DNA of 64,000 nucleotides from NCBI GenBank assembly GCA_047605645.1, contig JASGFJ010000004.1, positions 1 to 64,000 on the forward strand. The letters are read 5' to 3'. The notes below the pieces were generated by a model that did no database searches, was not told where the DNA came from, and was given only the letters and a program-made list of their open reading frames with translations. The DNA is from UBA1309 sp047605645. GTDB taxonomy: Bacteria; Bacteroidota; Bacteroidia; Bacteroidales; Dysgonomonadaceae. The translations under genes and the position numbers were made by a program. This document shows, in pieces, positions 25,859 through 34,540 of the stretch (position 1 is its first letter; the number at the start of each line of letters is the position of its first letter).

Positions 25859-25934
25859 TTCTCCCTAAAAAGTGCATGTTTGGGGGAGAAGGGAGGTCCT
25901 ATGTTTAAAAAAAGTTATTTTATTGATAACTTTT
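25859..25934 (+). other. Two intergenic hairpins
   Basis: The first is TTCTCCCTAAA (25859-25869) with TTTGGGGGAGAA (25879-25890), one bulge. The second is AAAAGTTAT (25910-25918) with ATAACTTTT (25926-25934). They lie between the secreted protein and the etf operon, and either could end transcription of the former. The rest of the gap 25760-26060 shows nothing. Confidence 0.45.
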
Positions 25935-26060
25935 AGACTTGCTTTTGTGTTTTATATTGCTGATATATTGATTTATATCTGTCATAATATCCATTTGAGC
26001 TGTATATTTATATGTTGAAAAACACAAGAAATAATATCCCTATAATGAATAAATAATATC

Positions 26061-26068
26061 TATATTTG
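26061..26068 (+). promoter_or_regulatory. -7 box of the etf-lactate dehydrogenase operon
   Basis: TATATTTG is an exact TAnnTTTG, 120 bases upstream of etfB. This leaves a ~110-base leader in which I see no clear structure. Confidence 0.5.
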
Positions 26069-26188
26069 CAAAGTGAAGATTTCAAAAAGTATTCATAAAC
26101 GATAATCTAAGCTAGCAAATAAGTGTATTTGCCTGATTCTTATAACACCAATATATTTGTCAATAATTCAATCTAAAAAAAGTTTATC

Positions 26189-26977
26189 ATGAACATTTTA
26201 GTTTGTATCAAACAGGTTCCGGCTTCTAATAAGGTCGAAGTCGATCCTGTTACAGGGGTTCTCAAACGTGATGGAGCTCTGTCAAAGCTAAATCCTTATG
26301 ATCTCTATGCATTGGAAACAGGTTTGAGATTAAAAGAAGCACATGGTGGCGAAATGACTGTCGTCACCATGGGACCGCCGCAAGCCAAAAAAATTATTCA
26401 CGAAGCTTATGCAATGGGAGCAGATAAGGGAGTTCTTCTTTCGGATCGCCGTTTTGCCGGAGCTGATGTGTTGGCTACAAGTTACGCTTTGTCTCAATGT
26501 GTCAAAAGACTAGGTCATTTCGATTTAATTCTATGCGGAAAGCAGACTACAGACGGTGATACGGCTCAGGTCGGCCCTGCCATTGCAGAATGGATGGGGA
26601 TACCTAGCGTATCGAATGTTACGAAAATCATAGACGCCACTTCTGATGCTATTGAAGTGGAAATGGATATGATGAATTATACGGAAATTTCCCGTGTTCA
26701 GTTTCCTTGTTTACTGGCTGTCGATAAAGACATTTTTATGCCCCGGCTTCCATCGTATATATTGAAAAAGAAAACCGAAGATCGTGAAATTGCGGTTTTG
26801 TCATTGGACGATATGGCCGATAAAGATGAAAAACATTACGGATTGAATGGTTCCCCAACGCAAGTAGCGCGTATTTTCCCTCCTGAGAGCAATGTCAAGC
26901 AAGAAATGTTTTATGAAGATTCTTCCAATTTGGCGGAAGTCTTGTTCGGCGTTCTTGCAAAAGAAAAATTTCTTTAG
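26189..26977 (+). CDS. etfB: Electron transfer flavoprotein, beta subunit
   Basis: 262 residues of the EtfB/FixA family. It binds AMP or, in bifurcating forms, FAD at the domain interface. The signature CIKQVPASNKVEVDPVTGVLKR opens the protein. LILCGKQTTDGDTAQVGPAIAEWMG is the EtfB motif region (residues ~110-135), and the extended DGDTAQVGP loop is the form found in bifurcating Etfs. The first gene of three; with etfA and the dehydrogenase it matches the LctBCD order of confurcating lactate dehydrogenase. Confidence 0.95.
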   Translation: MNILVCIKQVPASNKVEVDPVTGVLKRDGALSKLNPYDLYALETGLRLKEAHGGEMTVVTMGPPQAKKIIHEAYAMGADKGVLLSDRRFAGADVLATSYALSQCVKRLGHFDLILCGKQTTDGDTAQVGPAIAEWMGIPSVSNVTKIIDATSDAIEVEMDMMNYTEISRVQFPCLLAVDKDIFMPRLPSYILKKKTEDREIAVLSLDDMADKDEKHYGLNGSPTQVARIFPPESNVKQEMFYEDSSNLAEVLFGVLAKEKFL

Positions 26978-27058
26978 AACGAAAGAATTTCAGAGGCTGG
27001 CAGAATGGGAGTAAATCCGATTTTGTTTGAGTCAGTATATCATCAATAAATCTACTTT

Positions 27059-28270
27059 ATGAAAAAGTTAGTAATTCATAATGAGAAAATTACAAGTGAA
27101 GATGTAGATACGCTTGTCAAAATATGCCCTTTTGGAGCTATGGAAAGCGCCGAGGGAACGGTTACTATAAATGAGTCCTGCAAGATGTGTCTTATTTGTG
27201 TGAAAAAAGGCCCGAAAGGACGCATCGAGTTAGTTGTCGAAGAAGATAAAAACGCTTTGGATAAATCGGCATGGAACGGCGTTGCTGTTTATGTTGAGCA
27301 TGTCGATGGAGAGATTCATCCGATAACGTATGAACTTATAGGAAAGGCCAAAGAATTAGCTGTTGTGATTGACCAACCTGTTTGGGCAGTGATGATAGGG
27401 CACAATATTCGTGAAGCATCGAAAGAACTGCTTCATTATGGTGTTGATAAGGTGTTTTTATATGAAGGAACGGAATTGGCACATTTCAGAATTGAACCTT
27501 ATGTGGCAGCTTTTGAGGATTTTATCAAGAAAAATAAGCCCGGTTCTATTCTTGTTGGAGCTACTCCTGTCGGACGTCAGCTGGCGCCGCGTGTTGCGAC
27601 TCGTTGCCGCACAGGTTTGACAGCCGACTGTACGATGTTGAATATGAATCCGAATACCGATCTCGACCAAATCAGGCCTGCCTTCGGTGGAAACATTATG
27701 GCACAGATTCAAACCTTACACACTCGTCCTCAGATGTCTACTGTTCGCTATAAAGTCATGAATGCACCCAAACGAATGGAAAAACCCATTGGAGAAATCG
27801 AAGTGCGTTCTCTGTCTGAAAGCGCATTGAAATGCAGCATGGAGGTTCTGAAAATTGTTCCCAAAGCAAAAGAAGATTCTATTGAAACAGCTGAAGTTAT
27901 CGTTGCAGTGGGAAGAGGGTTGAAGAAACCGGATGATTTAAAAGTCTTTGAAGAATTAGCTGATGCCTTAGGTGGAAAGTTGGCTTCGACGCGACCTTTG
28001 GCCGAGAGTGGCTGGGTAAATGCAAAACAGCAGATTGGATTGAGCGGGCGTACCGTTCGACCGAAATTGATTATCGCCTGTGGTATTTCCGGAGCTATTC
28101 AATTTGTTGCCGGAATGAACAAAGCAGACCGCATTATTGCCATTAACAGTGATCCGAATGCTCCGATATTTAAAGTTGCCCATACCGGATTGGTTGGCGA
28201 TATGTATGAGGTGGTTCCGAAGTTAGTAGAACAAATCAAGAAAGAAAAGGAGGTTTGTCATGAGTTTTAA
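27059..28270 (+). CDS. etfA: Electron transfer flavoprotein, alpha subunit, with N-terminal iron-sulfur domain
   Basis: 403 residues. The N-terminal ~60 residues form a ferredoxin-like domain. The Cys are in CPFGAM and in CKMCLICVKKGP, where the last ligand position of the usual CxxCxxCxxxCP is Gly. That leaves four Cys, enough for one [4Fe-4S] cluster. The Etf alpha domain follows, and the C-terminal FAD domain shows GRGLKKPDD, GWVNAKQQIGLSGRTVRPKLIIACGISGAIQF and INSDPNAPIF. A ferredoxin domain on EtfA is seen in lactate-dehydrogenase-linked Etfs. It overlaps the next gene by 11 bases. Confidence 0.95.
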   Translation: MKKLVIHNEKITSEDVDTLVKICPFGAMESAEGTVTINESCKMCLICVKKGPKGRIELVVEEDKNALDKSAWNGVAVYVEHVDGEIHPITYELIGKAKELAVVIDQPVWAVMIGHNIREASKELLHYGVDKVFLYEGTELAHFRIEPYVAAFEDFIKKNKPGSILVGATPVGRQLAPRVATRCRTGLTADCTMLNMNPNTDLDQIRPAFGGNIMAQIQTLHTRPQMSTVRYKVMNAPKRMEKPIGEIEVRSLSESALKCSMEVLKIVPKAKEDSIETAEVIVAVGRGLKKPDDLKVFEELADALGGKLASTRPLAESGWVNAKQQIGLSGRTVRPKLIIACGISGAIQFVAGMNKADRIIAINSDPNAPIFKVAHTGLVGDMYEVVPKLVEQIKKEKEVCHEF

Positions 28271-29657
28271 AAAATTAGATGCAAATGATATTGATGTCCT
28301 GAAGGATATCGTCGGCGATGATACGCGTGTTATTTACGGACAAAACATAAGTGAAGACTACAGTCATGATGAATTGGGTGGAACTGAAAGTTTCCCGGAT
28401 GTAGTCGTTGTGGTTAAATCCACTGAAGAAGTTTCCGCTATCATGAAATATGCATACGAGTACAATATTCCTGTAACTCCGAGAGGAGCAGGAACCGGTT
28501 TGGTTGGCGCGTCTGTGCCTGTCGAACATGGAATTATGCTCGATTTAAGCCAGATGAAGCGTTTCCTTGAGCTGGATGAAGAGAATCTGACACTTACCGT
28601 CGAACCCGGTGTGCTCTTGATGGAGTTGTTGGCGTATGCTGAGGAACACGACTTTATGTATCCGCCCGATCCCGGTGAAAAGACAGCGACTATCGGAGGA
28701 AATATCAGTACTAATGCCGGTGGAATGCGTGCTGTCAAATATGGAGTAACTCGCGATTATGTGCGAGGATTGGAAGTGGTCCTGCCAAATGGCGAAGTGA
28801 CTTTTCTTGGCGGAAAAACAGTGAAGAATAGTTCCGGATATGATTTGAAAGATTTGATTATCGGATCGGAAGGAACACTGGCTGTGGTAACCAAAGCGGT
28901 ATTGAAGCTAATACCACTCCCTAAAGTTATTATTAGTTTGCTTGTTCCCTTTCCTAGTTTGCCGCAAGCTATTCGCACCGTTCCTAAAATTATCAAATCG
29001 AAATCGAATCCGGCTTCCATCGAATTTATGGAACGGGAAGTGATAATGGATGCCGAAAAATATTTAGGGAAGAAATTCCCGGATAATCGCGCTGATGCTT
29101 ATTTGTTGTTGAAGTTCGACGGTAACAGTGTGGAAGAAGTGGAACATTCTTATGAGAATGTAGCACAAATATGTTTGGAAAATGGTGCTATAGATGTTCT
29201 GATTTCCGATACTTCCGAACGTGAAGAATCGATATGGAAAGCCCGTGGTGCATTTTTGGAAGCCATTAATGGATCCACGACGCAAATGGACGAAGCGGAT
29301 GTGGTAGTTCCTCGCAGTCGTGTCAATGACCTGGTTGAGTTTACTCATGGTCTCCAGAAGCAGATGGGTATCCGAATTAAGAGTTTCGGACATGCCGGTG
29401 ACGGGAATCTTCATGCATACATTCTAAGAGATGACTTGGATGAAAAACAATGGGATGCTCAGTTAGGTAAAGCTATGGAGAAGATATACGAAAAAGGACG
29501 TGAACTTGGAGGACAAGTTTCCGGAGAACACGGAATTGGTTATGCCAAAAAAGCGTATCTGAAAGAACAGCTTTCTCCTATTGCTATTGACCTGATGCGG
29601 GGGGTGAAAAAAGCTTTTGACCCGAAAGGGATATTAAATCCGGAGAAAATTTTCTAA
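28260..29657 (+). CDS. FAD-linked oxidoreductase (GlcD/lactate dehydrogenase type)
   Basis: 465 residues of the VAO/PCMH flavoprotein family. The FAD domain shows TPRGAGTGLVGASVPVEHG, YPPDPGEKTATIGGNISTNAGG and GSEGTLAVVTKAVLKL. The C-terminal domain has the metal/substrate site HAGDGNLHAYI and GEHGIGYAKK. This is the type that includes glycolate oxidase GlcD, D-lactate dehydrogenase and the LctD subunit of Acetobacterium lactate dehydrogenase. Its fusion-like overlap with etfA and the order EtfB-EtfA-dehydrogenase favour the LctD role: lactate oxidation driven by electron confurcation. 2-hydroxyglutarate or glycolate are alternatives. Confidence 0.88.
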   Translation: MSFKKLDANDIDVLKDIVGDDTRVIYGQNISEDYSHDELGGTESFPDVVVVVKSTEEVSAIMKYAYEYNIPVTPRGAGTGLVGASVPVEHGIMLDLSQMKRFLELDEENLTLTVEPGVLLMELLAYAEEHDFMYPPDPGEKTATIGGNISTNAGGMRAVKYGVTRDYVRGLEVVLPNGEVTFLGGKTVKNSSGYDLKDLIIGSEGTLAVVTKAVLKLIPLPKVIISLLVPFPSLPQAIRTVPKIIKSKSNPASIEFMEREVIMDAEKYLGKKFPDNRADAYLLLKFDGNSVEEVEHSYENVAQICLENGAIDVLISDTSEREESIWKARGAFLEAINGSTTQMDEADVVVPRSRVNDLVEFTHGLQKQMGIRIKSFGHAGDGNLHAYILRDDLDEKQWDAQLGKAMEKIYEKGRELGGQVSGEHGIGYAKKAYLKEQLSPIAIDLMRGVKKAFDPKGILNPEKIF

Positions 29658-29679
29658 TCATCTTTATTTTTATTAATAG

Positions 29680-29720
29680 AAGAAGCCATTTCCATATATA
29701 ATTGGAATGGCTTCTTTGTT
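29680..29720 (+). terminator. Terminator of the etf operon
   Basis: AAGAAGCCATTTCCA (29680-29694) pairs with TGGAATGGCTTCTT (29703-29716) with one bulged base, followed by TGTTTT. Confidence 0.82.
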
Positions 29721-29789
29721 TTACATAAAATATTATCTATTATTGCAACAAAAATATCCGGTTGAACCGGTTTTATTCATGGAAATTGA

Positions 29790-30413
29790 ATGGTAATGAA
29801 AAATAATTGGGATAAGAGGTACAGTGCCGAAGAATATATTTATGGTGAAGAGCCAAATCATTTTTTTCAGGAAATACTTCATCGGTTTTCTCCCGGGGAA
29901 ATATTGTTGCCTGCCGATGGAGAAGGACGCAACGGCGTGTATGCTGCTACACAAGGCTGGAATGTAGAGGCTTTCGACCTGAGTGAACAGGCCCGAATGA
30001 AAGCTTTGCAGCTTGCGGCCGGAAAGAAAGTTGATGTCCATTATCAAGTGATGGATTTTAGTGCTATATCCGAAGCATATTATAAAGAGAGCTTTGATGT
30101 GATAGCTCTGATTTTTGTTCACCTCCCTTCTGAAGTCAAAAAAACTTACTTTCCTCTATTGAGAGGATTACTGAAGCCGGGCGGCTATATAATTATTGAA
30201 GGATTCAGTAAAAATCATATTGCTTACCAAAAGAAAAATCCCGGTATCGGTGGCCCTCCGGATGCAGATATGATGTATTCTCCTGATTTAATCCTTGAGC
30301 TGTTTCCTGATTTAGAGATTCTTTGCCTTTTGGAAAACGAAGTACAACTTAATGAAGGATTAGGACATAACGGCGTTGGGTCTGTTATCCGATATATTGG
30401 AAAGAAAAAATAA
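29790..30413 (+). CDS. Class I SAM-dependent methyltransferase (TehB-like)
   Basis: 207 residues of the Rossmann-like methyltransferase fold. The N-terminal WDKRYSAEEYIYGEEPNHFF is typical of the TehB/tellurite-resistance and thiopurine-methyltransferase-like group. Motif I is LPADGEGRNGVYAA, the acidic residue binding the ribose is in VEAFDLSEQA, and the post-II motif is DVIALIFVHLP. GLLKPGGYIIIEGF follows. The substrate is unknown. It stands alone between the etf terminator and an M28 peptidase. The start could be the second Met (29796). Confidence 0.85.
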   Translation: MVMKNNWDKRYSAEEYIYGEEPNHFFQEILHRFSPGEILLPADGEGRNGVYAATQGWNVEAFDLSEQARMKALQLAAGKKVDVHYQVMDFSAISEAYYKESFDVIALIFVHLPSEVKKTYFPLLRGLLKPGGYIIIEGFSKNHIAYQKKNPGIGGPPDADMMYSPDLILELFPDLEILCLLENEVQLNEGLGHNGVGSVIRYIGKKK

Positions 30414-30703
30414 TTCTGTGAGAAAAAATATTTATAATGAATTGTGTGAGTTCATGATTCTGAAAATGAGCTGTATAAATAGGAGAGTGAAGCTGGCTTT
30501 ATAGGACTTCTTGAAAAATACAGGCATTAAGTTTTTGAAACTATATTGAATGGTTGTTTGATTCCGGCTTTGCCCTGAAGTTGAAAAAAACTGTTGTTTC
30601 AGAAAAAGAGGCATTATATTTTTACAAATTTTGAATTTCTATTTCTGTGAGACTGTGTTTATGCTAGATATAGGTTTATTTTGTATGATTATTCCGGCTT
30701 TTG
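30414..30703. other. Intergenic region without recognisable features
   Basis: AT-rich spacer between the methyltransferase and the M28 peptidase genes. I see no terminator, repeat or coding signature in this part. Confidence 0.4.
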
Positions 30704-30796
30704 ATGAATAGGTTCTCTCGTTTTGGTAATAAAGAATCTGTTGCTTTTTTGCAACGCGTTGACGATCATTTAGCTCAAGATTTATGGAATATATAA
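30704..30796 (+). CDS. Possible 30-residue ORF or gene remnant
   Basis: ATG plus 29 codons and TAA. The peptide MNRFSRFGNKESVAFLQRVD continues with an acidic amphipathic stretch ending QDLWNI. Composition is protein-like and it lies 22 bases upstream of the M28 peptidase gene, but there is no family match and no clear ribosome site. It could be a remnant or chance. Confidence 0.2.
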   Translation: MNRFSRFGNKESVAFLQRVDDHLAQDLWNI

Positions 30797-30818
30797 TTAT
30801 GTAATCATTTTACGTATA

Positions 30819-32444
30819 ATGAAGAAGATTTTTTTAGGCTTATTAATCTGTATGAGCTCATTTGTTCAAGCGCAGATATCCAAATCCGAGTTTGGGAAAA
30901 AAGAAGAATTGGCTTATCGCCGTTATATTCAGGCATTGGCTTCTGACGAGTTTCTGGGGCGGAAACCTTTCACATTAGGGGAGACGCGCACTATTGCTTA
31001 TCTGGAGGAACAATTTAAAGAACTGGGATTGCAGCCCGGAAATGGTGACAGTTATTTTCAAAAAGTTCCTATGGTGGAAATAAAAGGGCATTTTCAGGGA
31101 GAAGAGGTTCGTGTTGATGGGAAAAATGGAAAACTGACTTTACGTGCTTTGACGGATATTGTCGGAGGAACCCGTCAGTTGGTCAAAGAGAAGAAAACTT
31201 TACAAGCTCCTCTTGTTTTTATCGGATTCGGAATCGATGCTCCCGAGTATCATTGGAATGACTATGCAGGAGTCGATGTGAAAGGGAAAATCATTGTTGT
31301 TCTGATAAATGATCCCGGATTTTATAACCCGCAATTGTTTCGAGGTAAAGACATGACTTATTATGGACGTTGGACATATAAATTTGAAGAGGCTGCCCGA
31401 AAAGGTGCTGCGGGCGTATTGATAATTCACGATACAAAACCTGCTGCATACGATTGGAGCGTTGTTCGTTCCAGTTGGTCAAAATCGAAATTGTATCTTC
31501 AGGCAGATAATGATAATCAGGAATTTTGTGGATTGGAAGGATGGATTTCGGGCACATCAGCTCAGGAATTGTTTAAGCTCTCAGGTCGCAATGATTTTGC
31601 TTCTCTTCTGGAACAGGCTAAGAAACCCGGATTTAAGGCTGTTCCTTTGTCTGCAACCTTGAGTTGTACGATAGAAAATGAATGGAAGAAATCAACGTCT
31701 ACCAATGTGGCTGCTCTTCTTCCCGGAACAACCCGGGCTGATGAATATATCGTTTATTCAGCCCATTGGGATCATTTTGGTGTAGGTGAACCTATTTTGG
31801 GAGATAGTATTTACAATGGTGCGGCAGATAATGCCAGTGGTACAGCCGGTTTATTGTCGCTGGCTAAAAAATTCAAAGAGTCAGCTCGCAACCAACGTTC
31901 GGTTTTGTTCCTAGCCGTTACCGGAGAAGAAGCTGGTTTGCTGGGTTCGGAATACTATGTTTTACATCCGTTGTTTCCGCTCAAAAAAACGGTGATAGAT
32001 ATTAATATGGATGTATTGCAACCTTTTGGCAAGATGAAAGATATTTTTCTCATTGGAAAAGGTCAGTCGGATGCAGATGCGTATCTTGAAGCGGCAGCGC
32101 GGAAGCAAAACCGGACGGTTCGAGCTGTTCCCGACGCAAGTAATGGCTGGTATTACCGTTCGGATCATTTCAGTTTTGCAAAAGCCGGCGTTCCTGCCAT
32201 TTATATTGAAGGAGGAATTCAGTCGTTGGCTCATGGCGAAAGCTGGGGGCAGGCCCAACAGGAAGAATATGTGAAATCCAGGTATCACAAGCCTCAAGAT
32301 GAATATAGTCCGTCTTGGGATGTGTCAGGTACGATGGCGGATTTAGAGCTGATTTTTGATGCCGGACGAAAATTGGCAAACATATCTGTTTTTCCTGTCT
32401 GGAAAGACGGAATGTATAAGAAAATCAGAGAGAATCAAAAGTAA
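30819..32444 (+). CDS. M28-family zinc aminopeptidase, exported
   Basis: 541 residues. The signal peptide MKKIFLGLLICMSSFVQA is followed by AQISK. A PA (protease-associated) domain lies at about residues 120-290 (LVFIGFGIDAPEYHWNDYAG). The M28 catalytic domain has its zinc ligands and catalytic acid in order: SAHWDHFG, GAADNASGTAGL, TGEEAGLLGSEYY, DINMDVLQPFG and RSDHFSFAKAGVPA. All five sites are intact. It probably trims peptides in the periplasm, fitting a peptide-using anaerobe. A terminator follows 24 bases downstream. Confidence 0.93.
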   Translation: MKKIFLGLLICMSSFVQAQISKSEFGKKEELAYRRYIQALASDEFLGRKPFTLGETRTIAYLEEQFKELGLQPGNGDSYFQKVPMVEIKGHFQGEEVRVDGKNGKLTLRALTDIVGGTRQLVKEKKTLQAPLVFIGFGIDAPEYHWNDYAGVDVKGKIIVVLINDPGFYNPQLFRGKDMTYYGRWTYKFEEAARKGAAGVLIIHDTKPAAYDWSVVRSSWSKSKLYLQADNDNQEFCGLEGWISGTSAQELFKLSGRNDFASLLEQAKKPGFKAVPLSATLSCTIENEWKKSTSTNVAALLPGTTRADEYIVYSAHWDHFGVGEPILGDSIYNGAADNASGTAGLLSLAKKFKESARNQRSVLFLAVTGEEAGLLGSEYYVLHPLFPLKKTVIDINMDVLQPFGKMKDIFLIGKGQSDADAYLEAAARKQNRTVRAVPDASNGWYYRSDHFSFAKAGVPAIYIEGGIQSLAHGESWGQAQQEEYVKSRYHKPQDEYSPSWDVSGTMADLELIFDAGRKLANISVFPVWKDGMYKKIRENQK

Positions 32445-32467
32445 GAAATAGCAAAAAAACGTTCAAT

Positions 32468-32512
32468 AAAAATCATCATTTCTATTCACAAAATAAGAAA
32501 TGATGATTTTTT
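32468..32512 (+). terminator. Terminator after the M28 peptidase
   Basis: AAAAATCATCATTTCT (32468-32483) pairs with AGAAATGATGATTTTTT (32496-32512) around a 12-base loop. Confidence 0.82.
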
Positions 32513-32661
32513 ATTTTGGAGTAAAGAACAAACTATTGATTGCAAAGCGAAACTGGATATATGGATAAATAAAAGACCGCTGAAAATACCGAACCTAAAT
32601 GAATTGCGAGAAATAAAATTTCAGCTTGTTTGCGCCAATATACCTGTTCGAATACGAATAA

Positions 32662-33066
32662 TCATGTCCATAAGCTTGTAATGAATAAGGGTGTTTTATC
32701 TTCTCCTTCTTCAAAGCCACAATGCTTGTAGAAAGGGATCTCTTTGTTATATGCAATAAGAATAATACGCAGATAGTCTTTGTACTTATCCTTTATTTGG
32801 TTTATAAGTTGTTTCCCAATGCCTTGATGCTGGTATTCCGGCGAAATGAGCAGGTAATGAATGTATGCATTCATGCTTTGATCGTCCATTGCGTTGATGA
32901 GTCCGACCAATTGGTTGCCATCCCATGCTGAAATAACGGTTCCGGAATGATACATAGACTTTACTAACTTTTCAGGATAATGTCCCGACGACCAGCCCAC
33001 AGACAAAAACAGTTTCTGTAACGATTCGGCTGTAAATTCTTTCGTGTTTTTATATTCAATATTCAT
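32662..33066 (-). CDS. GNAT-family N-acetyltransferase
   Basis: 134 residues with the GNAT acetyl-CoA site YQHQGIGKQLINQIKDKY near residues 78-95 (Q/RxxGxG/A) and the preceding strand AYIHYLLISPEY. The end, FYKHCGFEEGEDKTPLF, is the usual beta6-alpha4-beta7 tail. The substrate is not readable. It is divergent from an HxlR regulator, which may control it through the palindromes in the shared gap. Confidence 0.9.
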   Translation of the reverse strand: MNIEYKNTKEFTAESLQKLFLSVGWSSGHYPEKLVKSMYHSGTVISAWDGNQLVGLINAMDDQSMNAYIHYLLISPEYQHQGIGKQLINQIKDKYKDYLRIILIAYNKEIPFYKHCGFEEGEDKTPLFITSLWT

Positions 33067-33163
33067 AATTTTAGTTTTTTACTTATTGAATTTTGTTATA
33101 ATTGTATTAAATTTGATTTCAAAAATAATTATAAATTCACTAGTCGACAATAAGTTACGGTTT

Positions 33164-33186
33164 GGTTATATTATAACCTCGAGGTT
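33164..33186. promoter_or_regulatory. Overlapping palindromes in the GNAT-HxlR gap
   Basis: GGTTATATTATAACC (33164-33178) is a perfect 15-bp palindrome. AACCTCGAGGTT (33175-33186), a perfect 12-bp one, overlaps it by four bases. Together they lie 25 bases before the hxlR-type gene, a good place for an autoregulatory operator. Confidence 0.6.
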
Positions 33187-33210
33187 AGTATTGTTGCTTG
33201 TCAGTGGCTT

Positions 33211-33555
33211 ATGAGTAGAATTTTAATAAAGAAAAAGTTGTGTTCCGATAGATGTCCATTCCGAATTGTCATGGATCGGCTTGGCGATAAATGGTCTATC
33301 CTGATTCTGAATGTTTTGTTTGAGAATGGAGTCTTGCGTTTCAATGAGTTAATGTCTTGCATTGATGCTATCTCTTTAAAAGTGCTGGCTTCGACGCTTC
33401 ATACGCTCGAAAACGAAGGGTTTGTTTCCCGGGCAGTATATCCGGAAGTTCCGCCAAGAGTAGAATACCGGTTGACGAAGCAGGGTAGGGATTTGATCCC
33501 CTTTATTCAATCTTTATCGGAATGGGCTGTTAAAAATATCAAGACAAGCCTTTGA
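33211..33555 (+). CDS. HxlR-family winged-helix regulator
   Basis: 114 residues. The HxlR pattern is clear: CPFRIVMDRLGDKWSILIL near the N-terminus with the conserved Cys, RFNELMSCIDAISLKVLAST as the recognition region, and the wing VSRAVYPEVPPRVEYRLTKQG. HxlR regulators often sense aldehydes or redox state through that Cys. It is divergent from the GNAT gene, with two palindromes between them. Confidence 0.93.
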   Translation: MSRILIKKKLCSDRCPFRIVMDRLGDKWSILILNVLFENGVLRFNELMSCIDAISLKVLASTLHTLENEGFVSRAVYPEVPPRVEYRLTKQGRDLIPFIQSLSEWAVKNIKTSL

Positions 33556-33645
33556 TTATTTTCAAAAGCTTGTCTTGTTGAAATTTCTGATAATCTTACC
33601 TGTTGGCTTCAAAGTGTATTCTCGGTAAATACTTCTGTCCTGTAT

Positions 33646-34014
33646 TTACATTTCTGCAAGAAATGGCTTTAGTATTTCCGGAAGTTCTATTTCCTCACAA
33701 TGGATTCCGTCTAATTTGGCTCGTCCCTTATCTGTCAACGTGAAATACATCTGACGTTTATCGTCTTTGCCTATAATGCGCTTTACTAATTCTTTGTTTT
33801 CTACCGATTTAATAACCTTCGATGTGTTCGAATTGCTTAAGCCCAATACTTCAGCCAGCTCACTCGAGGAATATTTGTTGCCGCTCAGGCTGCATAATAG
33901 CATGCCTTCATTCAGGCAAATGCCGTATTTGCTTTCGAACTCAGCTTCGAAAGTGGCGATAGAACGATATACGTCTCTGATTCGGCACAAGGTTTTTTCT
34001 TGTCCTTTTTCCAT
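33646..34014 (-). CDS. MarR-type winged-helix regulator
   Basis: 122 residues. The winged helix-turn-helix reads SSSELAEVLGLSNSNTSKVIKSVENKELVKRI, then the wing GKDDKRQMYFTLTDKG. It has Cys residues near the N-terminus (TLCRIRD, GICLNEG, LLCSLSG) that could act in redox sensing, though this is inference. It is the last gene of the redox operon, 32 bases after thioredoxin. The TGGAAA/TTTCCA repeats at the operon promoter are its likely target. Confidence 0.85.
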   Translation of the reverse strand: MEKGQEKTLCRIRDVYRSIATFEAEFESKYGICLNEGMLLCSLSGNKYSSSELAEVLGLSNSNTSKVIKSVENKELVKRIIGKDDKRQMYFTLTDKGRAKLDGIHCEEIELPEILKPFLAEM

Positions 34015-34046
34015 GTTGTCTCTTTTAGTTCTGAATGCAATTATAC

Positions 34047-34520
34047 TTATTTTTTTAATAAAATATCCTCGATGGCCTTTTTTAAATCGGATTTCGGTAA
34101 TGCTCCTACCGACATTTGAGGCTTTCCGTTCATAGGGATGAAAAGTAGCGATGGAATGCTCCGGATACCGAATAGCCCGGCGAGTTCCTGTTGCTCTTCT
34201 GTGTTTATCTTATAGATGTATATTTTGCCTCCGTATTCGGCTGCCAGTTCTTCCATGATTGGAGCTAATGTTTTGCACGGACCGCACCAGTCTGCGTAGA
34301 AATCGATGATGGCCGGTTTGTCGCCCAGGTATTTCCATTCTTTCGGGTTGCCTTCAAAGTCAGCAACCTTTTTCAAGAATTCTTCTTTGTTTAAGTGTAT
34401 TGTTTTCATTGTTGTTTCTGTTTTCGTTTCATTCGTTTTTTTCTCCGAAGTAACTGTCTTTCCGTTGCAGGACATGATGGTTACACAGCCTGCCAGAATT
34501 AAATAATTTCTAAGTCTCAT
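34047..34520 (-). CDS. Lipoprotein thioredoxin
   Basis: 157 residues. A lipoprotein signal (MRLRNYLILAGCVTIMSCNG, lipobox IMSC) precedes a thioredoxin domain with the active site DWCGPCKTLAP and the cis-proline IRSIPSLLF. It is a membrane-anchored periplasmic thiol-disulfide exchanger. It sits in an operon with a rhodanese and small membrane proteins, which suggests work on sulfane sulfur or oxidised thiols in the envelope. Confidence 0.92.
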   Translation of the reverse strand: MRLRNYLILAGCVTIMSCNGKTVTSEKKTNETKTETTMKTIHLNKEEFLKKVADFEGNPKEWKYLGDKPAIIDFYADWCGPCKTLAPIMEELAAEYGGKIYIYKINTEEQQELAGLFGIRSIPSLLFIPMNGKPQMSVGALPKSDLKKAIEDILLKK

Positions 34521-34540
34521 TGTCTTTCGTTTAAATAACT

